Below, in pieces: positions 1 through 17,927 of a stretch of DNA of 64,000 bases. A model generated the notes under the pieces. That model did not search any database and was not told where the DNA came from. It worked only from the letters and a program-made list of their open reading frames with translations. Source of the stretch: Hirudo medicinalis (taxonomy: Eukaryota; Annelida; Clitellata; Hirudinida; Hirudinidae); assembly GCA_011800805.1 (NCBI GenBank), contig MPNW01000057.1, forward strand, positions 434,130-498,129, written 5' to 3'. Position numbers and translations under genes: made by a program. Numbering within the stretch: position 1 is the first letter of the stretch; every line of letters begins with the position of its first letter.

Positions 1-668
1 ATGACGGCAGTTTCTGTAGAATGGCATTGACGATATGCAGATTGGTTTGTGGGGTAGAGATTATTAACGTTGAGATAGTTTGTAATTCTGGTGAGAATTA
101 ATCGTTCAAGAAGCTTGGAGATAACTGCTAAATTTGATATGGGACGATATGAATTGGTATCGCCGTTATCTAGATTGGGCTTCTTGAGTATGGGGGTAAT
201 GTAGGATGACTTGAAAGACAGAGGCAGCCTGCCGTCGGTAAAAGATCTGTTGTATTTTCACTAGAAACGGTCCGATGATGTGCGAAGCTTTTTTGAGGAG
301 CCACGTCGGTATAGGGTCAAGAGAACATTGTTTATTCGGTAGAGAATTTATGGCTGCTATAACTTCTTCCAGAGTGGTAGCAGTGAACTCGATCATCGGC
401 GCACCGCTATAAAACGTTGTGGGTGGTAAAGGCTGGAAACCGGCCGTGCAGCTCCGAACGTCGTCTAACTTTTTAGAAAAGAACTGTAGAAACTGGTTTG
501 CATTAGGGGAATCACTGGGGGCGACGCGACCTCTGGACATGATCGTGTTCAGCGAAGACGACAATTTGCGACTGGAAGCACGCTCTCCTTCGATCTTATC
601 TATCCAGAAAGACGCACGCTTGGCACGAGAGAGCTTTCTGTAAGCCGCTCGTTGCTGTTGCCAACGAG
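1..668 (-). mobile_element. Broken LINE (non-LTR) reverse transcriptase, running off the left edge
   Basis: On the minus strand this reads as the linker and start of a CR1/Jockey-like LINE reverse transcriptase. The upstream part (about 668 down to 240) ends in CSLDPIPTWLLKKASHIIGP, the usual lead-in to the RT fingers. After a one-base shift in a short T run near 240 (minus strand tttt), the reading continues as LPLSFKSSYITPILKKP, then SYRPISNLAVISKLLERLI and NQSAYR, which are hallmark RT blocks 1-2. The catalytic YxDD block would lie left of the window. The copy is frameshifted and its 5' side runs into the poly-G tract, so it is not an intact element. The assignment to LINE RT is firm; the clade is a guess. 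Confidence 0.85.
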
Positions 669-687
669 AAATGTCATCGGCCAGTTT

Positions 688-779
688 NGGGGGGGGGGGG
701 GGGGGGGGGGGGTGGGGGGGGCGGGGGGGGGGGGGGGGGGGAGGTGCACCCATCCGGCTCTTGATTGCCCCCCCCCCCC
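688..779. repeat. Poly-G/poly-C low-complexity tract with ambiguous base
   Basis: A run made almost wholly of G, with one N at its left edge and a short C run at its right edge. It interrupts the LINE reading frame. Open frames across it are proline or glycine homopolymers and are not genes. A pure G run of this length next to an N is more likely a sequencing or gap-filling artefact than biology. Confidence 0.8.
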
Positions 780-1334
780 GATTACAAAAACTTGCCCACA
801 TCCCTACTCCGACGAGTGAGTTGCATAGGGTGACACATCCAGAGGCAGTCATGTAGTAGTAGTCTTACTTGGAACGGTAATTTAATTTGCTAACAGTTAT
901 TCAAACTACAGAATTAGTTGCTGTACAATTAGTTAATGTTCAATAAAAAAACATTTTTTAGTCTTACTTCTTAAAAACAAATCTTTGTGGAATAATTCTC
1001 GCAACAATCCTAAATGTACTCGATTTTTTTGTTCTATAGCAGCCACAAATTCTTCTTGGACCCGGACTTTAATATTTTCAAAACACCTGTTTTTTTATCA
1101 TAGCTCCCAAGTCTTTGGAAATAAAACTTATTCAACTTACAAATTACAGTATATCTTCAAATACTTATTAAATTTTTCTCCATATTTGTCATATTTAAAT
1201 ACTACATTGAATTAGAAAATGTGCATTCAATTTGAAATACGTATGTTTGAAACTTTAATAATGGTTAATAGAAAAAATGGTTAATAGAAAGTGGTCTATT
1301 ATATTTAATCGAGCACGTTTAATTGAAAATATTA

Positions 1335-1500
1335 TTTTATGCATGTTCCTTAAGAAGGGGCGCACCGAATTCGCGGTGGGCCAGTCTGCCACTGATGTTA
1401 TGTCAGTTTGGTAATGGAAAAGCAAAATTTTAAAACCCTGGCGGGTCCCAAAAAGTACCGGGCCCATTGACCCCCACCGAGCGGCGGCCCTGATAATAGT
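1335..1500 (-). repeat. Dispersed repeat family R2, copy 1
   Basis: A GC-rich patch in AT-rich intergenic DNA. Its reverse complement resembles 6865-7015 over blocks such as GGGTTTTAAAA and TCCATTACCAAA followed by TGACAT. No coding capacity is seen. It looks like a decayed MITE or other non-autonomous transposon. The rest of 850-2001 is AT-rich and holds no gene that can be recognised. Confidence 0.55.
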
Positions 1501-1985
1501 ATATAAAAAGGTCTTTTGCTTGGTTTTGCTTGGACATGCGCCACTATAATCAAACTCGGAATCATTATCATTAACAGTATTGTTAAATGCATTAACAATA
1601 AAAATGATAAGTTATCAATGGTTGAGCTCTCTTTCAATTACACAAGTTTGAATTGCATCCAAAAATTTCACTTTACCGAAGTACCTGAAAGGAGGACGAT
1701 TGCATACGATACATCTATATAATTATTTATAAACTTTATATTTATGTGGAACCATCTCCCATATAAATAATGCAGCGGATCATTTTAAATATTTCCACTC
1801 ATCGTACGATCACTACCACAACTCTTAAAAATACTTATTTGTAATTGGTTTAAATAGTCGATTGTTAAAATATTAGCTTAAGAAAATTTAAAATATTTTT
1901 CAAATAGGGATTATGTATTTATTTTAGGTCATTAGCAACCATTTATAAACAAGGTGCCTTGTGGCACTTTAGGCGGATTTTAAAT

Positions 1986-2001
1986 ATCATTTACTGTCAG
2001 C
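1986..2001 (+). promoter_or_regulatory. 3' splice acceptor abutting the HYLS1 start codon
   Basis: The sequence tttactgtcag|c directly precedes the ATG at 2002. It is either the acceptor of a 5'UTR intron or a spliced-leader trans-splicing acceptor. The same arrangement recurs at six other genes in the window. Confidence 0.5.
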
Positions 2002-3532
2002 ATGGAAAATATCCCATTTACCGAAGAGGAAATTCGATATGAATTGGCTAATTTTGGCTATAGCAACTTACCGAATGAAACAATAGCTCAATTTAAAAAA
2101 GGTATAGCAATGGGACTATACCGCTTCCCTTTTACAAGACAATTCAAAAATAGATCAGATTGTAACAGTTTTTTTAACTCTTCGATCATTTCCAGATCTT
2201 GAGAAATTGATGATGCTAAACTTGCAAGCTGAAGACTCTTTAAGTAAGAACGTTAGGGAGTTCTCAAATGAAAGTAATTTGACAAATTTATATTTGAATT
2301 GAAATGCTTAGAGTATATGCTGTTTATTTGTTTAAAGATTCATTTCATTTACTGAGTTTCATGTTTCGTTTTAATTTTACATTTCAGAAAATTCAAATAT
2401 TGTCGAAAGTATCAAAAGGGTAATATAAGTTTTCATTTTAATTTGGATTGGGCATCAATTTGCATTATCCTACAGAAAGTATCACAGCCTGATGATTTGC
2501 CTATGTGGAGAATGTCAAATGGAAATGGCTTTCTAAGTTCCAAAGATATCGAGGCTTCTAGTGAAAGATCATCAAGTTTAAGCAATAATCAAATTAAGAG
2601 AAAGGTATGCAGGCCATCGACCAGAGATTCACAGTCTGGTGAGACTAGCTTGTATAAAATAACCATGAAAAATCATTAATTGTGAAATATTATTCAAGAT
2701 GACTCTATCATGAGTGAAATACTTTCCATATTGGATGTTAATGAACTGTTACCTGCAAGAGCATCACGCAGTACCCCACAAGTAAGTTTAATGCTCATGA
2801 CTTTAATGATAAGCCTAATTGCTCAAATTTATGTTATTTTTAGGTCAGAGCAGAGGTATCATCAACATCATCAGGTTGAAGTTATATATACTTAATTTTT
2901 AAATAAAAACAGAAAACAATTTTAAAAAAATAGAAACTAAGTTGGAATTACATATACTGCTTACAAAGTAGTTGTACATAAATATGAATGATATTAATAT
3001 TTTGGGGTTATGATGATGCATGATATCACATTATGGAGACTTTATTCTTACTTTGTGCTCCTAGCATTGGCTTTTGAAAACATTGTTTTTTACTGTTTTC
3101 ATTCAACGGGTTGTTCCTAAAGTATGTAATTTTGGTAATTCTTCACCTCCTCATGTGTTGTGTTGTTCTAATTTTCCCCTTGAAGTATATTTTGTGTTGT
3201 TTGCATTACCTTTCTTAAGACCCCTCTCTACAGCATGACATAAGTATTATACTTTTTGGATGACTTCAAAGGAATCATCTCCAATTTTATGGTCAAAACA
3301 TTCTATTATAATTTGGATTTAAAAAATTCCTTATTCCAGTGATCAAACTAACTGGGAGTAATCAGTACAAAAACAAATGTGATCCTGTTAAGAAGTACCA
3401 TGATTATAAAAGATGCTGGGTTGAATTCCCCATTCCTGGAGAAGAAAGGCGTAATCAGCTGAGGTGGGGAATAAGAGAACGGATGCATCAGGTTGATCCT
3501 GTCTTGTCCAAGGTTTGTGGGGATTGTGGTTA
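2002..3532 (+). CDS. HYLS1: HYLS1, centriole/cilium assembly protein
   Basis: HYLS1 is a centriolar protein needed for building cilia; vertebrate mutations cause hydrolethalus syndrome. Exons read here: 2002-2101, 2196-2243, 2388-2419, 2476-2638, 2699-2781, 2844-2874 and 3340-3532, with compatible phases. The N-terminus carries the family signature ELANFGYSNLPNETI, followed after the first intron by DLEKLMMLNLQ. The last exon carries the conserved HYLS box: DPVKKYHDYKRCW, then IPGEERRNQLRWGIRERM. The middle is Ser-rich and variable, as in relatives. The 3' end is uncertain. The frame stops at 3532, but the aag|gttt inside the last exon could be a donor joining an acceptor near 4247, giving a slightly different short tail. 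The second LRW box of vertebrate HYLS1 was not found. It lies head-to-tail with the TMED gene. Confidence 0.82.
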
Positions 3533-4523
3533 AGGTCCATACTTGGCACTAATTAAAGCCCTTTTAGATAATTGCTTTTTAATTTAAAAATGCTTACTGA
3601 GGTGGAAGGGGCTAAAAATAGATTTTTCACATTTGGAAGAAAAAAACAATAATTGTAGGCACTATGAATCATATCATCACTGCATGCTCTCAAATTAAAA
3701 TGATGACTGAGGTTTTGTAATATAAGGTTTCTAACTGAGGTGTTTAATGGATGTGATTTAAAGACTATGTTGTATGACCAAGAATCATGGCTGCTAATTC
3801 AGCTTTTTCCTTGGGGCATGATGAGATGACTTTTTTCTTCTCACCTAAAGTCATAGGGGCAACATGAACAGTGGGGGTGTTACTTCCCCAAATTACATCT
3901 TTAATATTTTGCATATGAAAACACATTAAATTCATTACAAATTGATTACCAGAATTATCAAATAGACCAGTTAATTATTCATCATCATCATGGAATGGGC
4001 CAGGTTATTGGATAATCTTAAATATGGAACTGCCAGAGGAAATTGATGTTGGTTTTAAGGAACTCGGCAGCCCTGGTCATGCTTAAGCATAAAAATGGTG
4101 GATAACTTGGAAATACATTTGGTTTATAACAAAAGGCCCCTCAAAAACAAATTCAATATTTTTTAATTTACTGCATTGCAATGAATTTTAAAATTGATAA
4201 GTTAGTGTTAATTCTCATACAAATTGATTATGTACTTGCTTTTCACAGAGTGATCGATCATAGAAGTATTGAATATGTGGGAGCTGATTCTTCTTCAATT
4301 AACGGATCCTATGTCACGTACAAACAACATTTTATAAAATGGCTCAATAAAATCTGTTTACTAATCGATGAAATATAGACGTGGCTTCTTACGTGTTCGA
4401 CTGCTTGAGCTGCGGCTAAGCGGCTTCACAATTTTCCATCTGTCGCCTTAAATATGAGTGGAGCATATTGGTCGGGATTGGAAATCTTGCAAAAATCTCA
4501 GCTGAGCTGTAAACCGCCATCCT
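3533..4523 (+). other. HYLS1-TMED intergenic region
   Basis: AT-rich DNA, part of which is probably HYLS1 3'UTR. An acceptor-like ttttcacag near 4247 is followed by an open frame that could be an alternative last HYLS1 exon. A second acceptor-like aaaatctcag near 4500 lies about 24 nt before the TMED start codon. Nothing else is recognised. Confidence 0.4.
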
Positions 4524-5204
4524 ATGGCTAAGTTAATTAAATCGGTGTTTGGACCATTGGTTAAAATTTTGGTGTGTCTAACGTTGTTGCCAACAATATA
4601 TTGCCACGAGAGCTCCGGCCTGACAATCGAGGTGCCAAACGGACAAGAGACGTGTTTTTTTGAAGATTTCGAGGGCAACAAGAAATACCTCTTCGAGTAC
4701 AAAGTTCTGCGCGGTGGCAACTTTGATGTCGACGTCACCATCGAATCCCCATCAGGCATGGATATTTATAATGAGGCGAGGAAGACTAGCGATTCCTTCG
4801 CCTTTGATATATCTTGGGGATCCTTCAAGTTTTGCTTCAACAACGAGTTCTCAATGGTCAGTCACAAAATTATTTATTTTGAGCTACGCCCTGAAGAACA
4901 CAAACGCCTCGCTGTCGAAGGTGGCAAGAAAGGGCCTAGTGCGAATACGCAGGCCGAAGAATCTACTGAAACTGTTCACTCCCTTGCCACTTTAATAATG
5001 TCGTATCAGCAAAAATATCGTCTCGAAGAATCGCGAGGTCGCTACGAGGCAGAGAGGCTGAACAGACACGTGCAGTTCTACTCCATTTTACAAGCCATAA
5101 TAATTGTGGTCGTCGGAATTGGGGAAATATTCATCCTCAGGACATTTTTTAGTGAGCCCCGCCATCGCCTCAAGGATTCAAGCGTCACAACACTGAGACC
5201 ATGA
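4524..5204 (+). CDS. p24/TMED family cargo receptor (gamma type, TMED3/5/7-like)
   Basis: An intact single-exon gene of 226 aa, the usual family length. p24 proteins are type I membrane proteins that cycle between ER and Golgi and help sort cargo into COPI/COPII vesicles. Visible parts: signal peptide about 1-27; GOLD domain about 33-130 with the two cysteines expected to form a disulphide (in ETCFFEDF and FKFCFNNEFS) and the motif GGNFDVDV; a coiled-coil neck containing ESRGRYEAERLN; one membrane segment (about 190-208); and a short cytosolic tail starting with the FF-type COP-binding motif (RTFFSEP). The family call is secure. The choice among gamma-subfamily members is by overall resemblance only. 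The lack of introns, unlike its neighbours, could mean an old retrocopy that is still under selection. Its 3' end is 165 bp from the stop of convergent P4HA. Confidence 0.93.
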   Translation: MAKLIKSVFGPLVKILVCLTLLPTIYCHESSGLTIEVPNGQETCFFEDFEGNKKYLFEYKVLRGGNFDVDVTIESPSGMDIYNEARKTSDSFAFDISWGSFKFCFNNEFSMVSHKIIYFELRPEEHKRLAVEGGKKGPSANTQAEESTETVHSLATLIMSYQQKYRLEESRGRYEAERLNRHVQFYSILQAIIIVVVGIGEIFILRTFFSEPRHRLKDSSVTTLRP

Positions 5205-5211
5205 AGAATCA

Positions 5212-5217
5212 AATAAA
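5212..5217 (+). terminator. Poly(A) signal of the TMED gene
   Basis: AATAAA seven bases after the TMED stop codon. The opposite-strand signal for P4HA (tttatt on this strand, near 5311 and 5254) lies close by, so the two convergent transcripts probably end near or over each other. Confidence 0.6.
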
Positions 5218-5368
5218 ATCCTATGATGTTTGACTATGGGGCAGCAGACTAATTTTATTCAACTTTTGAAAAAAGCTGATACACGAAATAAACCTAACAC
5301 CTTAATCGTGTTTATTTGATTGAACAAAAACGACATATAATATTATAAACGGAAGAATGAGTAAAATT

Positions 5369-8300
5369 TTATTCTGTGGCAGTTGTGGAGCAAGGTCGAA
5401 TGAATTCCTGACCTCGTTCATGGAACCATTTGTTGGCAGCTTCAGGATTTAAAAGAATACAAACTTGAAATTCTCAAAATAAAAGTTAACCATGATAACA
5501 ATATTTTGCTCAACTTACCCCACTTGATGCCAGACAAGACGGGACAGGCAGCATGTCTTGTCCTCATATCACCTTCTCCATTCTTTAGCAAATTGTACCA
5601 AAATGCACACTTGGCCTAAGGTTAAAGTTAAACAAGTTTCATGGATGCATATCAAAAACAGGACAATCACAATGTTTTGGAGATTAGTTTATGCTGAGCA
5701 GTCAAAAAAAAAAAATGAAAAAAAGAAGAGCTGTTAATAATTTAGCAAATAATTTTAACTTTTTACTTGATCTCGAGTTCAACACACTTTCAAACTTTTA
5801 ATTGACATTAAAAAAATACCAACACATACAAAAATACCAATAAATCATTGGTACTCATAGAAACAAGTATATTTGTAAGTATAACAATTTTAGGAAATAT
5901 CCCAAACTCAAGTTAACTGATTAAGGCTTAGATTACTGGTAATCATTCCATCAAATAATTTGCTTTTGAAAAACCTTTTCATTTTCTCTCAATGTTTCTC
6001 ATGTTCTAAAATGTTTAATTAAACTTTTGATAATTTTGCTTAATGATCTTGGTTACACAATTTTTATTTAATATTTTGACTTAAGACACCATCAGACATG
6101 GGTATCAGATACTACAGGCCCAAGTACTAATGCAAGTGCAACCTGAAGGCCCACGAGTGCAACATGTCTAAAACCATTAACATTTTGCCCTTGCATTAAT
6201 TTTCCACTTGTTCACCTTTAAAATACACACAGCATCTTAAAATAAAAAATAAAAATTGAGTAGAAATATCAAGCACCTCATTTCAGGACTTCATCAATCT
6301 CAATCAAAATGATCAAGCACAAACAAAAATGTTTTGAAATTGTTAGAACAACCTTCCGAGGCGAGTAACGAACTCCAATGCCTGGAAACACTGTTCCTCC
6401 TCCAGCCTGAACATCTGACAACTGAAATGATAAATATCAACTTAAAATCAAAAACTCTATTTTATTTTTGATTCATCTCACATAGCATATGAAAGTGGCA
6501 ATTCTATTTCCAATGGAATTCTCAAAGGTGTCCAACTCTCTATTCTGTACAAAATAATTGTAAATGGATAATGCAATACATGAATCCATAGTAAATTTAA
6601 AGAAGCTAACAGTGGAGAAATCATAGTGAGGTTCGTAATGGCCTCCGATGCCATAGTTAAGAACCTGGAAACAGTTTCAAAACATTAAATGAAATGTATC
6701 TTGAATACAATATGATACATGAAAAAAATTAAATTAATTGAATCCATAGCAACAATGATCAAAATGATTTGCTACTTATATTAATACTGCAGCCAATAAT
6801 TATGTTGTTGACATAGCAGCTAACATAGAAAAAGTTAAACATGAAGTGAACCTATTATCAGTGCCACCGAGCCACTGAGAGGGGGTGCATGGGGCAAGTG
6901 CCCAGGAGCCTGACAATTTTTTGGGGCCCACTCGGGTTTTAAAACCTTTTTTTTGCTTATCCATTACCAAATTGACATTATGACCCTATGTTAAGGGGAC
7001 TAAAATTTCTGTCAGCAGCCCTACCCACTATCAAACTATTCCAATGAATAAACCTGTAAATCTTCGACAGTTTCAAGGGTGAGATTGGAAAGGATGCCAG
7101 CAACGAAGCTGAATTTTGCCACTGCCTTGTCATCAATATCTTTAAGCCATCCACTAGAAGTTAATCAGCCAATATTTTACATTAAAGACACATTGAAATA
7201 TATTTTTAAGCAGAATGAAAACCAAAACCTTTTACTAATTCTGTAATCCTGGGCAGTTGTTGTGGCACTGCTGCTCTTGTGATAAACAACTGATCTACCA
7301 AGCTAAACAGCCAAACATAATCATAGTCAATCTTGATCTCAGTACTTAAAAATGAAATCCTTTTAAGAATATCAATATACCCTAGGTCGTCCCAATTCCT
7401 TGATCTTTTTTATTTGGTCATCAGTCATGACATCATGAAACAAGTACATTTTAGGCTCCCAATTGACAAATTCTTCTTTTGCAGGTCTGATATAAAGAAA
7501 TGGATGGTGCCTCCTGTACTGACAGACAAGCTTATGCTCATTCATGACCTCCTGTTGAAGAAACAAAAACTGTCCTTGTATAAAGTTGTAAAAGATCCAT
7601 GATTTTTTTACAAAAAGCAAAGAGAACAAAACCAAATTACATGTGTCTTCTCTCCTCTGCAAAGTTTCTCATAGTTCTGGAAGTCATCAGACAACTTGTA
7701 TGCATCCATGGGACGTGGGTTGGCATCGGGATCATGAATCACCCCAGGGCTCCTGGTACGAGCCTCTTCTTCACGAATCAGTTGCTCATAGAATTGGCGG
7801 TTGCCCTGAGCTCTCGAGTGATCTGGTTCTAAGCATTTTTATACTCCATCTCATCTTCCATCTCAATTAACATGTAATTTCCATGTTGAATCTTACCAAC
7901 CTAATGTTAACCATTCTTTTGTAATGTTCAGTGCCCTTCTTACATTGCCTTGCTTGAATTTGTAAAAAAATTTATCATAAATCCTATTCAAGTTGCTCCT
8001 TTTCAAAATAATGGATCAATAATTTAATACCACCATGTTTCCCAAAAATAAGACAGGGTCTCATTAATTTTTGCTCCAAAAGACAAGGTAGGGCTTATTT
8101 TTTGGAGATGTCTTAAACTTTCATGTACAACAATCTACCTGCACATTTAGTCATTTATGGTACAAAAATTATGTTACAGGAGGCAAGGTGCATGGTTTTA
8201 TTAATAAAAGTGAAGTTTTAGCAGAATATTAGAATACCCTTCAATTAGAGATTTTCAATTACTTTTGAAAAATCTACCTTTAATCAAAAACACTCAGTTC

Positions 8301-10280
8301 ATCTTCTTCTGCTTGAAACATTTCAATCTTTTCTTTCTTGTCTTTAGTGATGATTAGAGGTGAGACTTTCTTTCCAACCAGATAAATTGCCAAACTACAG
8401 GTAAAACTTGCACTTTCATAACCAGTGAAGGGAACATAGATTGATGAGGCACCTCTCTGATCAATTGTCATTTGAGATCCTTGGACCATAAACACTGCAG
8501 TTTTATACATGTTGGAGAGTTGGTATTTGGAAAAGTCAATAAAGGACTTGCATGCAAGTTCACACTCAATAACTGAAATGTCTTCCAGCTTGAACAGTGT
8601 TGTCAATAATGTTAGAGACAGTTCATATTGCTGAAGGAAGTTATCCAGTCAGTAATGATGATGCCTTGAATTCTTTTGGGGATATGTATAGTTGCATTAT
8701 AAGGGCAAATGCTTGAATGTCAGCCCTGAGCACAATCAAAGCCTTTACTCTCCTGTCAGCAGTCCATTCACAGATAGTGTCTTCCAGTTCATGAAATAAT
8801 GGTTGCCAACCTGATTCCATACTCTGCTCACCATTTTTGGAGCATTCGGACATCCAACTTCTTCTCTTTAAGAAAGCAGTAAGATTCTTGCACCATGAGT
8901 CCTCCACGATTCTTTTCTTGCATTCGATGGAATAGCTTTTTCTTTTTGCATTCATCTTGCCATAATGAAGCTTTACTCTCTTACAATTAATTGTAAATCA
9001 GTTACACATATGATACATTGAATTATGAAGATATTTACAGACACATATCGATGCAACTGTACTCTGATTGGTCATATTTTTATTTTATCTGGCAACAGCT
9101 TGAACATTTACAAATACAGTAAATAAAATTTATATTACCAGTATTATATTATATTAATATTAACATTTTGTAATTCAATACATCATCATTACAAAAGACC
9201 TAAGATACTACCATAAACACCAGTTAACATTCTTAACTAGGGCTTATTTTTGGAGTAGGGCTTATGTTAGGAGCACCTTGAAAATTCATGCTAGGACTTA
9301 GTTCCTGGGGAAACATGGCATTAGAACTTCGACTATAATCCCGAATAAAAATGTTATGATTTCACACCTACCATATAATAAGAATAAGCTAAATAATCCA
9401 GTATAGTGGTCTTGTCTATACCCTCATTTGGGTTTTGTTCAGACAAACGTTGAGATTCATGCATCCACTGGATTGTGTGGTAGTAATCAGATATGGAATA
9501 TGCAATGTGACCAAGTTTGAAACAATCCTCAGCTGTAATAAATTAAAGATTGTAAAATGGTCACAAAACTGAGACATCTTCAGATTGTTTATCACAGTAA
9601 CATTAAAACTCTGACCACAAAGATAAGTTCAGATTTATGAAACTCATCAAACCTGACATGAGCACTGAGTCCACCACACCCTTCAAATCACCAGCTGCAA
9701 TTTTGCTGGGAGGAAGGGCATAAGTATCCTGTAGTCTTAACAAGGCAAATGCAGCACCTTGAAGATCTTCGTCTGTGGGAAACTTTGATGTTTTAGCTGA
9801 GAGGTTTTGGAGGAATGCTGCAAAGTATCATCACATAGAGAAAAGGTTGCATTAATTTACAACTTAGTAATTTTACCAACAATTTAGAGCAGTTGACTTT
9901 ATCTGTTGATCTAGAATGTCATTCCATTCATTTGTAAATCTTTTGACTAATAGATAAGCATTGATTGGATTACTTAAATGTCTTTCTGGATCCTGAAGAG
10001 CATCTTGGCTATGTTTTTCAAAGTCATCAGCAACTCTATATCAAACAACCAAATAAATTATGTCTTACAGGTCAGGTTTTTCTTAGAAATGAATTTCTAT
10101 TTCCTTACCTTCTCAATTTACTGAGACGAATTTCTTCATTGGCAACATAAGCTCGCAAATCATCTGCAACTTCTTGTTCTACTTTTAAAATTCCTTCCAA
10201 ATCGCTATAGCCGAGAACATGTCACCAGAGGTCACTCCAACGATAATAAACGCGACACATAATAGCCCCAGTTTATCCAT
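5369..10280 (-). CDS. P4HA: Prolyl 4-hydroxylase alpha subunit (collagen P4H)
   Basis: ER-lumenal 2-oxoglutarate/Fe(II) dioxygenase that hydroxylates collagen prolines; it works as a tetramer with PDI. Coding blocks on the minus strand run from a signal peptide at 10280 (MDKLGLLCVAFIIVGV), through P4Ha_N at 10109-10280 and 9877-10035 (NPINAYLLVKRF), 9653-9817 (FPTDEDLQGAAFALLRLQ) and the peptide-binding TPR region at 9372-9532 (YYHTIQWMHE, LDYLAYSYYM), to about 7645-7830, 7380-7570 and smaller exons down to 5369. The catalytic domain shows the HxD iron site (GGHYEPHYDFS), the distal His (RTRHAACP) and the C-terminal NKWFHERGQEF. Odd points: the first exon needs a 1-nt shift near 10205 between GDMFSAI and DLEGILKVEQEV, and the 9877/9653 junction also looks out of phase. 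A Tigger-like element occupies the 7.8-9.4 kb intron. Confidence 0.92.
6862..7020 (+). repeat. Dispersed repeat family R2, copy 2
   Basis: A GC-rich insert in a P4HA intron, including GGGGCAAGTGCCC and GGGGCCCACTCGGGTTTTAAAA-like blocks. It matches the reverse complement of 1335-1500. GC-rich scraps near 56830-56950 and 60600-60650 may belong to the same or a related family. No reading frame is present. Confidence 0.55.
8033..9318 (-). mobile_element. Tigger/pogo-like DNA transposon remnant inside a P4HA intron
   Basis: The element is bounded by inverted repeats: ccatgtttccc at 8033-8043 and its complement gggaaacatgg at 9308-9318. Imperfect subterminal AATAAGAC/GGGCTTATTTT blocks lie at both ends. 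Minus-strand frames inside show transposase pieces. At 8641-8955 there is a helix-turn-helix starting NAKRKSYSIECKKRI and ending FKASSLL, like the CENP-B/Tc5-type DNA-binding region. At 8280-8606 there is a DDE-domain piece with YKTAVFMVQGSQMTIDQRG and KVSPLIITKDKKEK. The two pieces are separated by stops and much of the catalytic core is absent, so this copy is inactive. The superfamily call rests on motif pattern. Confidence 0.75.
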
Positions 10281-11930
10281 CTTTAAGTATCTTTGGAAGA
10301 ATCGTCGAAATACGTCTTATAATAAACGACTGTTAACTATGATGACCAGTCAAGCGAATCGTCTTTCTGACTGTAATCACGCGTGCAACTACTCAGAAAT
10401 ACCTATCGATCATGCACAAATGATTAATATTTATAACGTTTGGAAGCCACACCTGGAACCATTGAAACGAAGTCTTACACGCAAGCGGTAACCTAAGTTG
10501 TACGCTAATGTTAGAAGCTATTAAGCAGCTGCAGCTCCCATCAGACTGCTGTCTTCAACCATGACACCAAAAGGTCTTCAAAGAATAACTTTTTCTTTGG
10601 GTGACATCATCAGTTTGATGGATTAAATGCATATTTTAACCATTAAGTACTTCGAACGGTTCTCGATTCACTTGTCTCAAGTTCACCTTATCCGCCACGT
10701 GAATTGTTCCTAAATGTTTGGTTTACTTATTTTAACGGCTTTTGCCCGAAAATATTATCACTACATGTTCATGTATACGTGATCCTCTTCACGAATTCGT
10801 AAGAAAACTTCCATTATGCCAACACTAAAGAACCAGATATTTAAATCATCGGCAACTAGCACACCGAGTTAATAAAATTTCCTCCTCCACACCAAGTGAG
10901 GCAAAAAATCGCAAATATTACACACCATATATTCACCAGGCTAGTGGTTGAAGAACGGTGATGCTTTTAAAAGTCATATCATATACTTTCTAGTCACTTC
11001 ATCGTTCATTTCGTGGAGGCTTCATCTGCTTTGAAAAAATCTCTAACATTATTTCATCGATTGTTTTTCAATCAATAATCATTCATCTCAAGTTAATTTT
11101 CATCAACGTTGTTCTTTGTAATTGTTACATTTGGATCTTCCGTTAATCTTGTCGATTTATCAATTATTAATTTAAATGTCGTAAACATTTATCAATTATC
11201 TTTATATACAATTTTTTAAATTAATGTAGTCATACTGTCATAATATAGTAACTATTGCGATAATACATGTCTCTTCGTCGACATTCGAACTATCCTATCT
11301 AGGTGAACAATACTTAGCTTTATTGTCGTCCTCTCAAGTAAAAATTTTTTTAACTTTATCTGGGCAAATTTTAGAGAATTTTCCTTTATAGTTACAGCAT
11401 TAATGAAGCAGAAGTTGCTCCGTACTCAAAACGTCCATTATGCGCCAGTCTTTGACTTTTAAGAAATTTCATTAGCCTCCAACCGTGCTAATAACAATCA
11501 CTCCAGCGACATGAATAATTACTATGCGTGAAGGTATTAAGATTTATTTTGAGATTGTGATTTCTATTGAGAATATATAAATGTCTTTATTAATTACGAT
11601 CAATATTGGATTGATATATATACAATTAAAAAAAAAAAGTAAAAAAATTAAGCTTTGACGTGGTTGGTATGTAGGAGAAGGGAGGAGTGTTTTTAATTTA
11701 GGAGGTCCTACCGGCAGGCTGTTTAACAAGCTTCGATCGATGCTGGCTGTGGCAACCTCGACTATATTTGTGTAGGATAGTGAACGGACTGAGAGGTGCG
11801 TGCTACGTTTGATTGTCCGCTAGCTGCTCGGTTATTATTGGGATTTCTGTAATTTATCGTCTGAAAATTTACATTTTGTTGCTTTATCGAAGGGGATTTA
11901 CGTTAATTTCCGTCCTGAAGGGCGTCAAAA
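10281..11930. other. Divergent intergenic region between P4HA and calcineurin A
   Basis: AT-rich DNA with no recognisable gene. It must hold the promoters of the two divergently transcribed genes. The stretch just left of 11930, including a purine-rich then GC-richer block from about 11650, is the likely 5'UTR and promoter of calcineurin A. Short open frames here have no family features. Confidence 0.45.

Positions 11931-17927
<5,997 letters not shown>

Noticed and set aside
671..856. Gly- or Pro-rich frames across the poly-G tract
   Set aside because: Homopolymer translation next to an N; the real signal there is the broken LINE on the minus strand.
4448..4759. Minus-strand frame under the TMED gene
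   Set aside because: Antisense shadow of the TMED coding sequence.
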